Origin: Chloroflexota bacterium
Lineage (GTDB): Bacteria; Chloroflexota; Chloroflexia; Chloroflexales; Herpetosiphonaceae
Reading direction: 5' to 3'
DNA length: 64,000 bases
Assembly (NCBI GenBank): GCA_020161265.1
Contig: JAIUOC010000002.1
Location: forward strand, 583,230 to 647,229
The translations under genes were made by a program, and so were the position numbers. How positions within the stretch are numbered: position 1 is the stretch's first letter; every line of letters starts with the position of its first letter. Positions 25,824 to 34,575 of the stretch are shown here, in pieces. The notes under the pieces are model-generated. The model did not search any database, was not told where the DNA came from, and was given only the letters and a program-made list of their open reading frames with translations.

Positions 25824-25921
25824 CACAGTCCTCTTGCTTTCTTTGCTTAGGTCTATTATACTATTCTGTAATAATCACTACATAATTCATTATACCCAAT
25901 CTATTAGCAAGGAGCAAGCCG

Positions 25922-26473
25922 ATGCCACGCTATCAAGCAGGCCAAACAATTAATCCCCGCAATTTGACCAGCATTGCCGATCAAGCGCTGAGCATTCCGC
26001 ACCCGCAGCAATTGACCCACCTGCAATTTCGGCGCTTTGCAGGCTGCCCGATGTGCAATCTGCATATTCGGGCATTTATTCAGGGCCATGCGGCGCTAGC
26101 TGAGGCAGGCATTCAAGAAGTTGCAGTATTTCACTCCTCAAAAACTGCCATGCTGGCGAGCCATGCCGAGGCTCCGTTTGCCCTGATTGCCGACCCCACC
26201 AAAAAACTGTATGCAGCATTTGGAGTCGATAGCTCAATTTGGGCGGTATTACACCCTCAATCGTGGCTACCAATGCTCAAAGGCTTGTTCAAGCATGGGG
26301 TAGGTATGCCCGCAAAAGGCGAAAGCCCATTGGGCTTGCCTGCCGATTTTCTGATTGCGCCTGATGGCACGATTGTGGCTTGCAAATATGGGGTGCATGG
26401 CTACGATCAATGGTCGCTGAGCGAGGTGTTGGAATTAGCTCGGCAATATCAGCAGCGCAGCGTGGGCCACTAA
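25922..26473 (+). CDS. Peroxiredoxin-like (AhpC/TSA-type) protein
   Basis: 183 residues. The thioredoxin-fold core has LTHLQFRRFAGCPMCNLHIR with a CPMC redox pair, then VAVFHSSKTAMLA, APFALIADPTKKLYAAFGV and DFLIAPDGTIVACKYG. Such proteins are thought to reduce peroxides or act as thiol oxidoreductases. The pair of Cys is placed where peroxiredoxin-like (AhpC-TSA_2) proteins carry theirs. ATG 25922 follows AAGGAG. It probably answers to the divergent TetR regulator. Confidence 0.83.
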   Translation: MPRYQAGQTINPRNLTSIADQALSIPHPQQLTHLQFRRFAGCPMCNLHIRAFIQGHAALAEAGIQEVAVFHSSKTAMLASHAEAPFALIADPTKKLYAAFGVDSSIWAVLHPQSWLPMLKGLFKHGVGMPAKGESPLGLPADFLIAPDGTIVACKYGVHGYDQWSLSEVLELARQYQQRSVGH

Positions 26474-26477
26474 AACA

Positions 26478-26516
26478 ACCAACCGCCCTTGATCTTAACC
26501 AATTCAAGGGCGGTTG
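26478..26516. terminator. Hairpin terminator between convergent genes
   Basis: A 12-bp perfect stem AACCGCCCTTGA/TCAAGGGCGGTT with an 11-nt loop. On the minus strand it is followed by GGTTGTTTTAG, so it mainly suits the UDP-glucose dehydrogenase gene. Confidence 0.7.
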
Positions 26517-26531
26517 AAGCAACAATAAGCG

Positions 26532-27908
26532 CTATTTGTTCAAGTAAGGTGAGCCAACTGCCAAATAGCTATAGCCACGTTCGACCAACTCGTTGTAGTC
26601 GGGAATCATGCGGCGACCATCGATGATCAGGTATGGCGCTGGCACGGTGCTTTCAATGGTGCTCGAAAGCCCACGGAATTCTTCCCAGTCGGTCGAGATA
26701 AACAGCATATCGCTGCCTTCAAGCGCTGCTTTGGCCGAAGGATGATAGCTGATGCGCTCGAACAAGTGGTTGTGTTCGGGGTTGAAAAAGCGCTTGGCTT
26801 CCTCTTCGGCCATTGGGTCGTAGGCGCGAATTTCCTTGACCCCACGGCCAAGCAAGCTTTCGACAACCTTCAAGGCCGAGGCATCGCGCATATCGTTGGT
26901 GCGTTGTTTGAACGATAAGCCGAGCAACGCCACAACTTTATTGTTAAACTTCACGCCAGCTTCTGCCGCTGCCCGATCGATCAAATAGGTCTTTTGATAT
27001 TCGTTAATTTCATAGACCGATTCGAGCAAATCGGTGCTTTGGTTGCGGCTCTTGAGTTGATAGATCAACGATTGAATATCTTTGCCAAAGCACGAGCCAC
27101 CAGCGCCGTTCGAGACAAACGAACCCCATTTGCTAATGCGGGTATCAGCGGTTACACCACGCTTGAGATCTTCCATGCGCACATTTGAGACCGATTCAGC
27201 CAAACGTCCGCCAACCCCGTTCCAGAACGAAATGTAGGTTAGCAACAAGGTGTTGGCAACATACTTAATCGATTCAGCAGTTTCAGGGGTAGTTTCGATA
27301 AAGGCAATTCGCACATGGTTGATAAATTGCGAGTAGATCCGACGTAAAATTCGGAAATCTTCCTCGGTATCGGCCCCAACCACGACCCGATCAGGATGGC
27401 GTGATTTTTCAACCGCGTTGCCTTCGGGCAAGAATTCAGGGTTCGAGGCAATGCCCACGTTTGGCACATTATGGCTTTTGAGCACTTCCTCAAGTTGGCG
27501 ACCTGTGCCAACTGGCACTGTGCTTTTATTGATAATCACCACGCGGCGTTGATCAGCACGTTTGGCCAATAGCTTCGCCAAATGATTGACCGCATCGAAA
27601 TAGTAGCTCAAATTCGAGGAGCCATCGCGGTTTGGGGGGGTTGGCAAACACAAGAAAAAGGCATCGACCCCTTCGATTACCGGCTCAAGATCATCAATGA
27701 AATGCAGAGAACGGTTGATATTTTCTTGGATAATGCTGGCCAAGCCTGGCTCATTGACATATTTTTCAATTTCTTCGCGCTTAGCGGTTTTGTAGGCCGC
27801 AATCCGCTTGGTATCAATATCATAGGCATAGACTTCATGACCATATTCTGAGCAGACCGCAGCGTGGGGCAATCCCACAAAGCCTGTTCCTGCAACGACG
27901 ATCTTCAT
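26532..27908 (-). CDS. UDP-glucose 6-dehydrogenase (UDP-glucose/GDP-mannose dehydrogenase family)
   Basis: 458 residues. The N-terminal Rossmann domain is MKIVVAGTGFVGLPHAAVCS, with STVPVGTGRQLEEVL in the middle. The catalytic Cys is in NGAGGSCFGKDIQSLIYQL, the assembly helix follows, and the C-terminal UDP-binding domain contains FKQRTNDMRDASALKVVESL. It oxidises UDP-glucose to UDP-glucuronate for polysaccharide synthesis. ATG 27908 has GAAGGAG 7 nt upstream; the open frame extends 47 codons further but that part is not conserved-looking. Confidence 0.92.
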   Translation of the reverse strand: MKIVVAGTGFVGLPHAAVCSEYGHEVYAYDIDTKRIAAYKTAKREEIEKYVNEPGLASIIQENINRSLHFIDDLEPVIEGVDAFFLCLPTPPNRDGSSNLSYYFDAVNHLAKLLAKRADQRRVVIINKSTVPVGTGRQLEEVLKSHNVPNVGIASNPEFLPEGNAVEKSRHPDRVVVGADTEEDFRILRRIYSQFINHVRIAFIETTPETAESIKYVANTLLLTYISFWNGVGGRLAESVSNVRMEDLKRGVTADTRISKWGSFVSNGAGGSCFGKDIQSLIYQLKSRNQSTDLLESVYEINEYQKTYLIDRAAAEAGVKFNNKVVALLGLSFKQRTNDMRDASALKVVESLLGRGVKEIRAYDPMAEEEAKRFFNPEHNHLFERISYHPSAKAALEGSDMLFISTDWEEFRGLSSTIESTVPAPYLIIDGRRMIPDYNELVERGYSYLAVGSPYLNK

Positions 27909-28110
27909 GCAAGCTCCTTCGGTAGGCCACTTCGACGGTGGAAGCAACCCCAACCATGAATAACAAACGGCACCGTCCCATGTGAACCAGCGAACAATGA
28001 CCAACATCCTCGTTGATGGTAGAGCGCCCTCGCCGCACCTGACAACCACAGTGGGTCGTCAGCCATGAATTTATGCATCATAGCCAACATCAAGCATTTG
28101 TGCAACAGGA

Positions 28111-28746
28111 CTATTCGACCATCCCAGCCTGACGCTGAAGGCGTAACGCCAAACGTTCCCGCAGCTCACTCAAACGGTGTTGATAGCTTGGCTCATTAAT
28201 CACATCAGTCCACATAATCAGGGCATCTTCACCATTGTCGGTGTAGTAGCGCACCCGCGTGCCGCTTGGCTCGAAGCCATATTTCAAATAGAGCTTTTGG
28301 GCCGATTCATTTGAAATGCGCACTTCTAAGGTCAGGCGGGTTGCCCCCATATCAATGCCTTGATCAATTAAGCCATTCAGCAGCAACTCGCCAAGGCCTT
28401 GGCCGCGCTGCGATGGAGCCACAGCAATTGTAGTGATATGGCCTTCATCAACCATCAACCATAAGCCAGCATAACCCACCAAGGGAAACGGGCTGACTGG
28501 CTGCGGCTTGGTAAACACCGACGGCAACAAGGTCTGCAGCAACGAGCGCCGTGGCACATACGGCATAATTGGCTCATCGGGCGGCAAGCTTGGGCTAGAA
28601 CGCGCCACAATATAGCGGCTGGTCGCAGGCGAACTTAATTCACGACGATAGGTATTGGCCGACCATGGCGCTGAAAAACTTTGGCGCTCAATTTCTTGGA
28701 CACGCGGAATATCATCCTCGTGCATAGCCTTTAGGAAGTAGTACAT
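28111..28746 (-). CDS. RimI-like GNAT N-acetyltransferase
   Basis: 211 residues. The acetyl-CoA loop is AVAPSQRGQGLGELLLNGLI, followed by LTLEVRISNESAQKLYLKYG and FEPSGTRVRYYTDNGEDALI, typical of RimI (alanine N-acetyltransferase of ribosomal protein S18). About 45 residues between the SRYIVA strand and the LVGYAGLWLM strand form a Pro/Ser-rich insert absent from short RimI. A basic tail follows. ATG 28746 has GAAGG at good spacing. A 200-bp gap without a gene separates it from ugd. Confidence 0.87.
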   Translation of the reverse strand: MYYFLKAMHEDDIPRVQEIERQSFSAPWSANTYRRELSSPATSRYIVARSSPSLPPDEPIMPYVPRRSLLQTLLPSVFTKPQPVSPFPLVGYAGLWLMVDEGHITTIAVAPSQRGQGLGELLLNGLIDQGIDMGATRLTLEVRISNESAQKLYLKYGFEPSGTRVRYYTDNGEDALIMWTDVINEPSYQHRLSELRERLALRLQRQAGMVE

Positions 28747-28771
28747 TGCAGCCTTCTATGCTGATGAATGC

Positions 28772-29584
28772 TTATTTGATCGGTTTAACTGATGTTGGAT
28801 CGAGAATCAATTGTGAGCCATGACGACCTTCTAAGCCAAATTGCCCGCCCGTTTGGAAGGTGCCAGTTACTTCAACTAAACCCCAAACGAAGCCATTGCC
28901 AGGCCCAACGTTGAGTTGGCTCGAAAGATCAGGCGGAAAGCCTTCCATCGAAATTGGCGTGCCCATCGGCTGCGGATTAACCCCACTTGCCACGTTATCG
29001 CCGAGTGGCTTTTCGCTTTGCACCCCAGTGGTCAACAAACCAGAGCTGGCTTGAGTCCAGTAATACATGCCACGGGTGGTCACGGTTTGGCCGTTGTAGG
29101 CTGAAGGATTTTTCTCAAGCTCATAGATTGAAACCTGGTTGGGCTGAGCTGCGGTTGGCGCTGGGTATTCAACCCGCTCAACTTGCTCAATCGCTTCGGC
29201 AGATTGCACCACCAAACGGCTGGTAAAACTGCCATCTGGGCCAAACGCGCCAGTTTCAAATTTGCCCTTAACTCGCACCGCGCCATAAACACTATCGATT
29301 GGGCGATGCAAATTAGCGCTAGCCTCAGCCGGAAACTCGTCAAGCCAGACGAGGCTATCAACGGGCTGAGCATCAGTACCATCGTTGCGGGTTGAAACCG
29401 CCTTGGCCAAAACCGACAACCCAGGATTACCCGGCTTCCAGAGGTACACACCTTCGACTGTAATTTCTTGACCGTTATAATTTGCAGGATTGCTGGTAAT
29501 ATCGTAGATTGTCAGGCTGCTGCCGCAACCAGCCAGAAATACTAAGAGCAATAGACAACAACTTCGCCAGATGCCAGAGCGCAT
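28772..29584 (-). CDS. Lipoprotein with two homologous OB-like repeats
   Basis: 270 residues. The signal peptide ends LLLLVFLAGC, a lipobox with Cys20 or so. Two repeats of about 110 residues follow: YDITSNPANYNGQEITVEGV with YLWKPGNPGLSVL, and YELEKNPSAYNGQTVTTRGM with YYWTQASSGLLTTG. Each ends in a GAVRVKGKFETGAFG/GLVEVTGTFQTGGQF strand. The repeats resemble small OB-type folds that bind ligands outside the cell. No function is recognised. ATG 29584 has GGAGG upstream. Confidence 0.75.
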   Translation of the reverse strand: MRSGIWRSCCLLLLVFLAGCGSSLTIYDITSNPANYNGQEITVEGVYLWKPGNPGLSVLAKAVSTRNDGTDAQPVDSLVWLDEFPAEASANLHRPIDSVYGAVRVKGKFETGAFGPDGSFTSRLVVQSAEAIEQVERVEYPAPTAAQPNQVSIYELEKNPSAYNGQTVTTRGMYYWTQASSGLLTTGVQSEKPLGDNVASGVNPQPMGTPISMEGFPPDLSSQLNVGPGNGFVWGLVEVTGTFQTGGQFGLEGRHGSQLILDPTSVKPIK

Positions 29585-29673
29585 CGCAACCTCCAACTAT
29601 GATCATGGTTCGGCGTGCGATTATAGCAGATCGTCTGGCTCGTTGCCATAATCTAAGCAAAATTAGATCATTA

Positions 29674-29682
29674 TGCTACAAT
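29674..29682 (+). promoter_or_regulatory. Promoter of cmk (extended -10)
   Basis: TGCTACAAT, identical to the mutL -10. It predicts a 5' leader of about 160 nt holding a CCCC/GGGG hairpin (about 29720-29741) and an out-of-frame ORF at 29781 with AGGAG upstream. Confidence 0.45.
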
Positions 29683-29850
29683 AGAACCATGGCCTTTCTA
29701 GCCTTTTCATGATTTATTGTCCCCTCACTCCCGTAGTGGGGTATTGCATACGCTGGGTACTCAACAGGAGAGTGGTTGCGATGTGTACCCTTCACCTTTC
29801 AGCATGCGCTCAAATATTGCCTGTTCGGAGGTATCCAGCAAGGAATATCT

Positions 29851-30540
29851 GTGTTTTTCACTATGACTACACCACATACAATTGCAATTGATGGCCCGGC
29901 AGCGTCGGGAAAAAGTACGCTCGGCAAGTTGTTAGCAGATCATTTTGGCTATATCTATTTTGATACTGGGGTGCTCTATCGCGCCTTGACCTATGTAGCC
30001 CTCGAACAAGCCATTGATCTCGCTAATGCCGCCGCTCTCGCCAAACTCGCCCAAACCAGCAACTTTGAAGTGCTTCCGCCAACCATCGCCGATGGCCGCC
30101 AATACACGGTGTTGGCCAATGGCGAGGATATTACTTGGCCATTACGCGCCGCCAATGTTGAACGCAATGTTTCGCAAGTCGCCGCTCAACCAGCTGTTCG
30201 CGAGGCACTCCGCGATATTCAACGTCAAATTGGCAAAGCGGGCCATGTCGTAATGGCTGGCCGCGATATTGGGGCAGTGATTATGCCCGATGCTCAATTG
30301 AAAATTTATCTTGATGCTTCGGTTGAGGAGCGTGCCCAACGCCGCGCCCAAGAACTCAACGCCCGTGGCCGCTCAATCAGCTATCGCGAGGTGCTTGACG
30401 ACTTGACCCGCCGCGATGCCAAAGATGCCGCCAACACCTTCTTGGCCGACGATGCGATCACCATCACCACCGATGGCCGCTCGCCCGAAGAGGTTTTTCA
30501 GGCAATCTTGAGCGTCATCGGGGTCGAAGCCCAAGCTTAA
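29851..30540 (+). CDS. cmk: Cytidylate kinase
   Basis: 229 residues. The P-loop is IAIDGPAASGKSTLGK, followed by YIYFDTGVLYRALTYVALEQ, VMAGRDIGAVIMPDAQLKIY and RAQRRAQELNARGRSISY, all diagnostic of Cmk. It phosphorylates CMP and dCMP. The start is GTG 29851 because AAGGA lies 6 nt upstream; ATG four codons later is the alternative. It is followed by a terminator and then plsC. Confidence 0.95.
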   Translation: MFFTMTTPHTIAIDGPAASGKSTLGKLLADHFGYIYFDTGVLYRALTYVALEQAIDLANAAALAKLAQTSNFEVLPPTIADGRQYTVLANGEDITWPLRAANVERNVSQVAAQPAVREALRDIQRQIGKAGHVVMAGRDIGAVIMPDAQLKIYLDASVEERAQRRAQELNARGRSISYREVLDDLTRRDAKDAANTFLADDAITITTDGRSPEEVFQAILSVIGVEAQA

Positions 30541-30549
30541 TTTCGGCAA

Positions 30550-30586
30550 ACAACGACGTGGAGGTTGCTCCACGTCGTTTTTGTTT
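30550..30586 (+). terminator. Rho-independent terminator after cmk
   Basis: A 12-bp stem AACGACGTGGAG/CTCCACGTCGTT with a GTTG loop and a TTTTTGTTT tail. Confidence 0.92.
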
Positions 30587-30692
30587 AAGCATTGTTCCAT
30601 TGGCTGGGAGCAACCGCTGCTTTTGGCGCTTGACGATTGGCTCACAAACAAAATACTATAGCAATAGCAACCCTGATGTGGGAGGGTAATCG

Positions 30693-31352
30693 ATGAGCCG
30701 CTTCTATCGTTTTTATCACTATCTCGCCAAAGTGCTCTTTTTTATCTTCACTCGCCGCGTGATTGTCCGAGGCAACCAACATATTCCCAAACATGGCGCG
30801 GCAATTTTGATTTCTAATCACATTAGCTACTCCGATCCGGCCACAATTATCGGTTATATCAAACGCCATGTCTACTTTATGACCAAAGCCGAGATGTTCG
30901 ACGGTGGTTTTATGGATTGGGTGATTACGCGAGCTGGGGCGTTTCCGGTTCGGCGTGGCGAGGCTGATCGCACGGCGTTTCGGCGGGCACTAGAATTGCT
31001 CAGCCAAGGCCAATGCATCGGCCTCTACCCTGAGGGCACACGCTCGACCACCCGTACCTTGCAGCAAGCGCGGGCTGGCGTGGTGTTACTGGCTAAACAA
31101 AGCGGTGCGCCGATTATTCCAATTGCAATCACGGGCATGGAGCGGGTGTTTTTGGGTAAATTTCCATGGTTTGGGCGGCCAACTGTCACGATTACAATTG
31201 GCAAGCCCCAAACCTTGGAGCAACTGGCGCAAAGCAACTTGCCAATCGCCCACCAACGCGATTATTTGGCTGAGCAAATTATGGCCCAAGTTGCAGCCTT
31301 ATTACCGCAAGCCTATGGCGGCACGAATGTTAGCCAACTCAGCTATGAATAG
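30693..31352 (+). CDS. plsC: 1-acyl-sn-glycerol-3-phosphate acyltransferase (PlsC-like)
   Basis: 219 residues. The HX4D acyltransferase motif is ISNHISYSDPAT, followed by AFPVRRGEADRTAFRRALEL, the substrate-binding LYPEGTRS and PIIPIAITGMERVF. An N-terminal hydrophobic stretch (about 10-25) associates it with the membrane. It makes phosphatidic acid from lysophosphatidate. ATG 30693 follows GGGAGGG. Genes often place plsC after cmk, as here, although a terminator intervenes. Confidence 0.92.
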   Translation: MSRFYRFYHYLAKVLFFIFTRRVIVRGNQHIPKHGAAILISNHISYSDPATIIGYIKRHVYFMTKAEMFDGGFMDWVITRAGAFPVRRGEADRTAFRRALELLSQGQCIGLYPEGTRSTTRTLQQARAGVVLLAKQSGAPIIPIAITGMERVFLGKFPWFGRPTVTITIGKPQTLEQLAQSNLPIAHQRDYLAEQIMAQVAALLPQAYGGTNVSQLSYE

Positions 31353-31363
31353 GATGGGATGTT

Positions 31364-32647
31364 ATGCCAACCAACGTGCCTCAACTCAGTTTTAATATCA
31401 ATCTCCAAGCTGATGAACGGGTCAAGTTGATCGCCTATCGTCATTGGCTGATCTTGGCCCGCAATCTTTCAATTTGGTTTACTTTTTGGTTTATTTGTAC
31501 CGTGATTTTCTTATGGCGAGTCTCGGTGGTTGGCGTTGATACCCTCAACACTGTGCTGTTTGGTGCTGGCACAATCTTTTTCGGGGCCATGATTTATAGC
31601 TATTTCGATTGGCGCAACGATGCCTTGGTGGTCACCAATCAGCGGGTTATTTCGTATAACTCGCGCTTTTTGATCAGCGTGCAGCGCAATGAGCTGTATG
31701 TGCGCGAAATTGAAGACGTAAAAACCGTCACGGAGTCGGTGGTTTCGCGTTATTTCGATTATGGCGAAATTGAGGTACAAACTGCTAGCCGTTTGCGCAA
31801 CATTGCCTTCGTGGGAATCGTCAATCCTACGTTGGTACGCGACACAATTCTCGAATTTGTTGCGCCGCTCAAAGAAGTTGAGCATGTTGAGCATATTCAG
31901 CAAATCGTCAGAGCCAAAGTGCTCAAACAAGGCACAATGCCCAGTTTGCCACCGCTGAGCGATTTTATTCCACCAGAACAAACTGGCCGTACACTTTTGG
32001 GCATTATTCCGCCAAGCCCCGAGGTGCGCGGCAATTCGATTATTTGGCGCAAACATTGGCTCTTTCTCTTTGTCGAGGCAGCTAATCCAATTTTGCTCTT
32101 TCTAATCATCAATTTGTCGTGGTCACTGTTGCTCGGCTACGATTTTATTCGGTCTGGTGGGTCATTAGTATTTTTGGCAATCCTCGATATCTTTTGTCTC
32201 GGCTGGCTGATTTACGAGGTGATTGATTGGCGCAACGATGAATATATTGTCACCCCAATCAACATTATTGATATTGAGCGCAAGCCGTTGGGCCGTGAAA
32301 CCAAACGTGAAACAACCTGGGACAAAATTCAGAATGTTTCGCTGAATCAAGAAAATTTATGGGCACGCATTTTGAAGTATGGCGATGTCGAGCTATTTAC
32401 CGCAGGTCAAAACGAAAATTTCACCTTTCGCGGGGTAGCCGCACCCGATAGCGTGCTGGCGGTCATTTCCGATTATCGCGACCAATTCGAGCAGCGGGCG
32501 CGTGACCGCGAATTTGATAGCACCTTAATGCTGTTGCAACATTATCATCAACTACAACGCGATGAACTCCAAGTGCTGTTTGATGATCATCGCAGCCATA
32601 TCGAAGCCAAATTGCCGCCAACCGAGCGGTTGGAAACTGGAGTGTAA
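31364..32647 (+). CDS. Membrane protein with duplicated PH-like (YdbT/bPH2-type) halves
   Basis: 427 residues in two homologous halves. Each has two hydrophobic helices and then a PH-like barrel: YSYFDWRNDALVVTNQRVIS in the first and YEVIDWRNDEYIVTPINIID in the second. TWDKIQNVSLNQENLWARIL and YGDVELFTAGQN are the usual membrane PH-domain contact strands. A charged C-terminus of about 50 residues is predicted to be helical. The family is linked to membrane stress and lipid recognition, but no activity is established. It lies 11 bp after plsC. Confidence 0.82.
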   Translation: MPTNVPQLSFNINLQADERVKLIAYRHWLILARNLSIWFTFWFICTVIFLWRVSVVGVDTLNTVLFGAGTIFFGAMIYSYFDWRNDALVVTNQRVISYNSRFLISVQRNELYVREIEDVKTVTESVVSRYFDYGEIEVQTASRLRNIAFVGIVNPTLVRDTILEFVAPLKEVEHVEHIQQIVRAKVLKQGTMPSLPPLSDFIPPEQTGRTLLGIIPPSPEVRGNSIIWRKHWLFLFVEAANPILLFLIINLSWSLLLGYDFIRSGGSLVFLAILDIFCLGWLIYEVIDWRNDEYIVTPINIIDIERKPLGRETKRETTWDKIQNVSLNQENLWARILKYGDVELFTAGQNENFTFRGVAAPDSVLAVISDYRDQFEQRARDREFDSTLMLLQHYHQLQRDELQVLFDDHRSHIEAKLPPTERLETGV

Positions 32648-32688
32648 TCCTAATTGGGAGTCAGAATCTGTTGTGCGAAGGAGTTTTC

Positions 32689-34575
32689 ATGGCGCAGTCA
32701 GCCCGGTGGCGTGGGTGGTTTTGGCTTGGTTTAGGCCTAATCTGCCTACTTTGGCCCAACCTAAGTCATGCCCAAAATGCCGATGCCATCACCATCACTA
32801 TCGATCAGGTTGGCTTTGATGCCCAAGGCCATGTCGCGAATGGTGGTTGGTATCCAATTATTACAACGATCGAAAATAGCGGAGCCGACCTTCAAGCCCA
32901 AGTTGTGGTAACCACGGGCTTTGGGCAGGCCGATTTGCTGCAAAATGTCGATCTGCCTGGTGGTTCGCGTAAACAAGTGCGTTTGCTCATGCGAGCCAAT
33001 CTCAATCAAACGGTGGTCGAAATCAAAGTTGTTGATACTCAAGGCAAGCAACTAGCCCGCAATCGCAGCAATGTGCGGGTACACGATAGCCAAGAAATTT
33101 TAGTAGGTGTATTTGGCGGGCCAGCCTCAAGTTTAGCTGGCGCATCAGTTCCAGGCCGCCTCACCACGGTGATGCCGCTTGAATCAGATCAACTGCCAAG
33201 CACCGACGGCGAATTGTTTAACTTTGCAGCAATTGTGCTGCAAGATGTTCAACCGACTGCCGAGCAAGCCGCCGCCCTCGAACGTTGGGTCGCAACCGGC
33301 GGCACACTGATCGTCAGTGGTGGCCCGAATAGCGCCGAACTGCCCAAAGAACTCGTAGCGCTCCTGCCTGCGAGCGTTAGCCGCAGCAGTAATTCAGCCG
33401 TGTTAACCACACTCAATGGGCGCAATACTCCCGCTTTTGCTCAAATCAATCTACGAGTTAACCAACTTCAAGCAACCGCCGATGCTAGCATGTTCGGCGT
33501 TGGGGCCAATAATGAAGCCTTGATCGTCAGTCGCAAGCTGGGCATGGGCCAAATCCTCGTCACAGCCTTCAATCCCAGCGACTTACCCGCCGAAGTTAAT
33601 GATCGGTTGGTTTGGCCAGTGCTCTTACAACCCCAACTCTACCGCGATTGGAATGTAGCGCTTTCGCCATGGTCAATCCAGATTCGTGGCACTGATCAAA
33701 ATTTGCCTTCAGTTTTAGGCTTGATGGGAATTTTGTTTGGCTACATTCTGCTGATTGGCCCGATCAATTACTTTATTTTGCGGCGTTTGGATCGGCGGGA
33801 ATGGGCTTGGTTTAGCATTCCATTGGTTGTGCTCGGCTTCGTGGGCATTATGTATTTGGCTGGTGGCGATTTACGCACAGGCAATATCAATGTCACCACG
33901 ATTAACATTATCGATAGCCAACTTGGGGCCGATCAAGGCCGTCTAAGCGTCAACTATGGCTTCAATGCAGGCCGACGCGGCGCATGGAATGGCAGTATTG
34001 ATACCAATTTAATTGCTGGCAATCAACCAACTCAAGGCTTTGGCGGCGAGGGTTCGGGCACAATCGAGCAAACCAACGATGGCAAAACTCGCTTGCCCAA
34101 TTGGCAAAGCAACATTGGCCAAATGCAAACCCTCGCCGCAATTGGCCCAGCCGCAGTTCCCTACAACTTTGAGGTTAACGTAGCCAAAGCTAATTCGTGG
34201 GAAGGTGCAACAATTACCAACCGAAGCGAACGCAAGGTTGAATATGCGATTCTGTTCAGTGGCGAAGAAAGTATTATTTTGCCAGCACTCGAACCAGGTG
34301 CTTCGATTACGATCGATAAAAGCCTTGATCGCGTCATGCAAAGCAGCCCCTATCTCAACAACAACGACCAATTAACCCAAGCCCTCCAATTGCTCTGGAA
34401 CGCAGGCAACGAGCGCACCAACTACAATGGGCTGCCCAAAAATTCGCTTTATACCGAGCCGCATATCACAGTGCTTGATACCGAGGTGCTCAACGAAATT
34501 ACCGTCGATGGAATCGCCGCTCCGCAAAAGAGCAGCAATATCTACAATTTGTATGTTGATTTGGAGCAACGCTGA
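32689..34575 (+). CDS. Membrane-anchored extracytoplasmic protein with GATase1-like domain
   Basis: 628 residues. A signal sequence (about 1-28) is followed by a beta-sandwich region, then a Rossmann-like domain around FNFAAIVLQDVQPTAEQAAA followed by LERWVATGGTLIVSGGPNSA, as in glutamine-amidotransferase-like domains of gliding/ABC-associated proteins. Two membrane helices follow at about 345-395 (LGLMGILFGYILLIGPINYF). A C-terminal domain lies outside the membrane. No catalytic Cys is seen, so it is probably not enzymatic. Its stop overlaps the next ATG (TGATG), tying it to the ABC transporter. ATG 32689 follows AAGGAG. Confidence 0.75.
   Translation: MAQSARWRGWFWLGLGLICLLWPNLSHAQNADAITITIDQVGFDAQGHVANGGWYPIITTIENSGADLQAQVVVTTGFGQADLLQNVDLPGGSRKQVRLLMRANLNQTVVEIKVVDTQGKQLARNRSNVRVHDSQEILVGVFGGPASSLAGASVPGRLTTVMPLESDQLPSTDGELFNFAAIVLQDVQPTAEQAAALERWVATGGTLIVSGGPNSAELPKELVALLPASVSRSSNSAVLTTLNGRNTPAFAQINLRVNQLQATADASMFGVGANNEALIVSRKLGMGQILVTAFNPSDLPAEVNDRLVWPVLLQPQLYRDWNVALSPWSIQIRGTDQNLPSVLGLMGILFGYILLIGPINYFILRRLDRREWAWFSIPLVVLGFVGIMYLAGGDLRTGNINVTTINIIDSQLGADQGRLSVNYGFNAGRRGAWNGSIDTNLIAGNQPTQGFGGEGSGTIEQTNDGKTRLPNWQSNIGQMQTLAAIGPAAVPYNFEVNVAKANSWEGATITNRSERKVEYAILFSGEESIILPALEPGASITIDKSLDRVMQSSPYLNNNDQLTQALQLLWNAGNERTNYNGLPKNSLYTEPHITVLDTEVLNEITVDGIAAPQKSSNIYNLYVDLEQR

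Noticed and set aside
27909..28110. Frames in the 200-bp gap between ugd and the acetyltransferase
   Set aside because: Neither frame has a ribosome site or composition like a gene; nothing else recognised in the gap.
29683..29850. Possible SRP RNA or known riboswitch in the cmk leader
   Set aside because: The SRP loop core and known riboswitch consensus words are absent.
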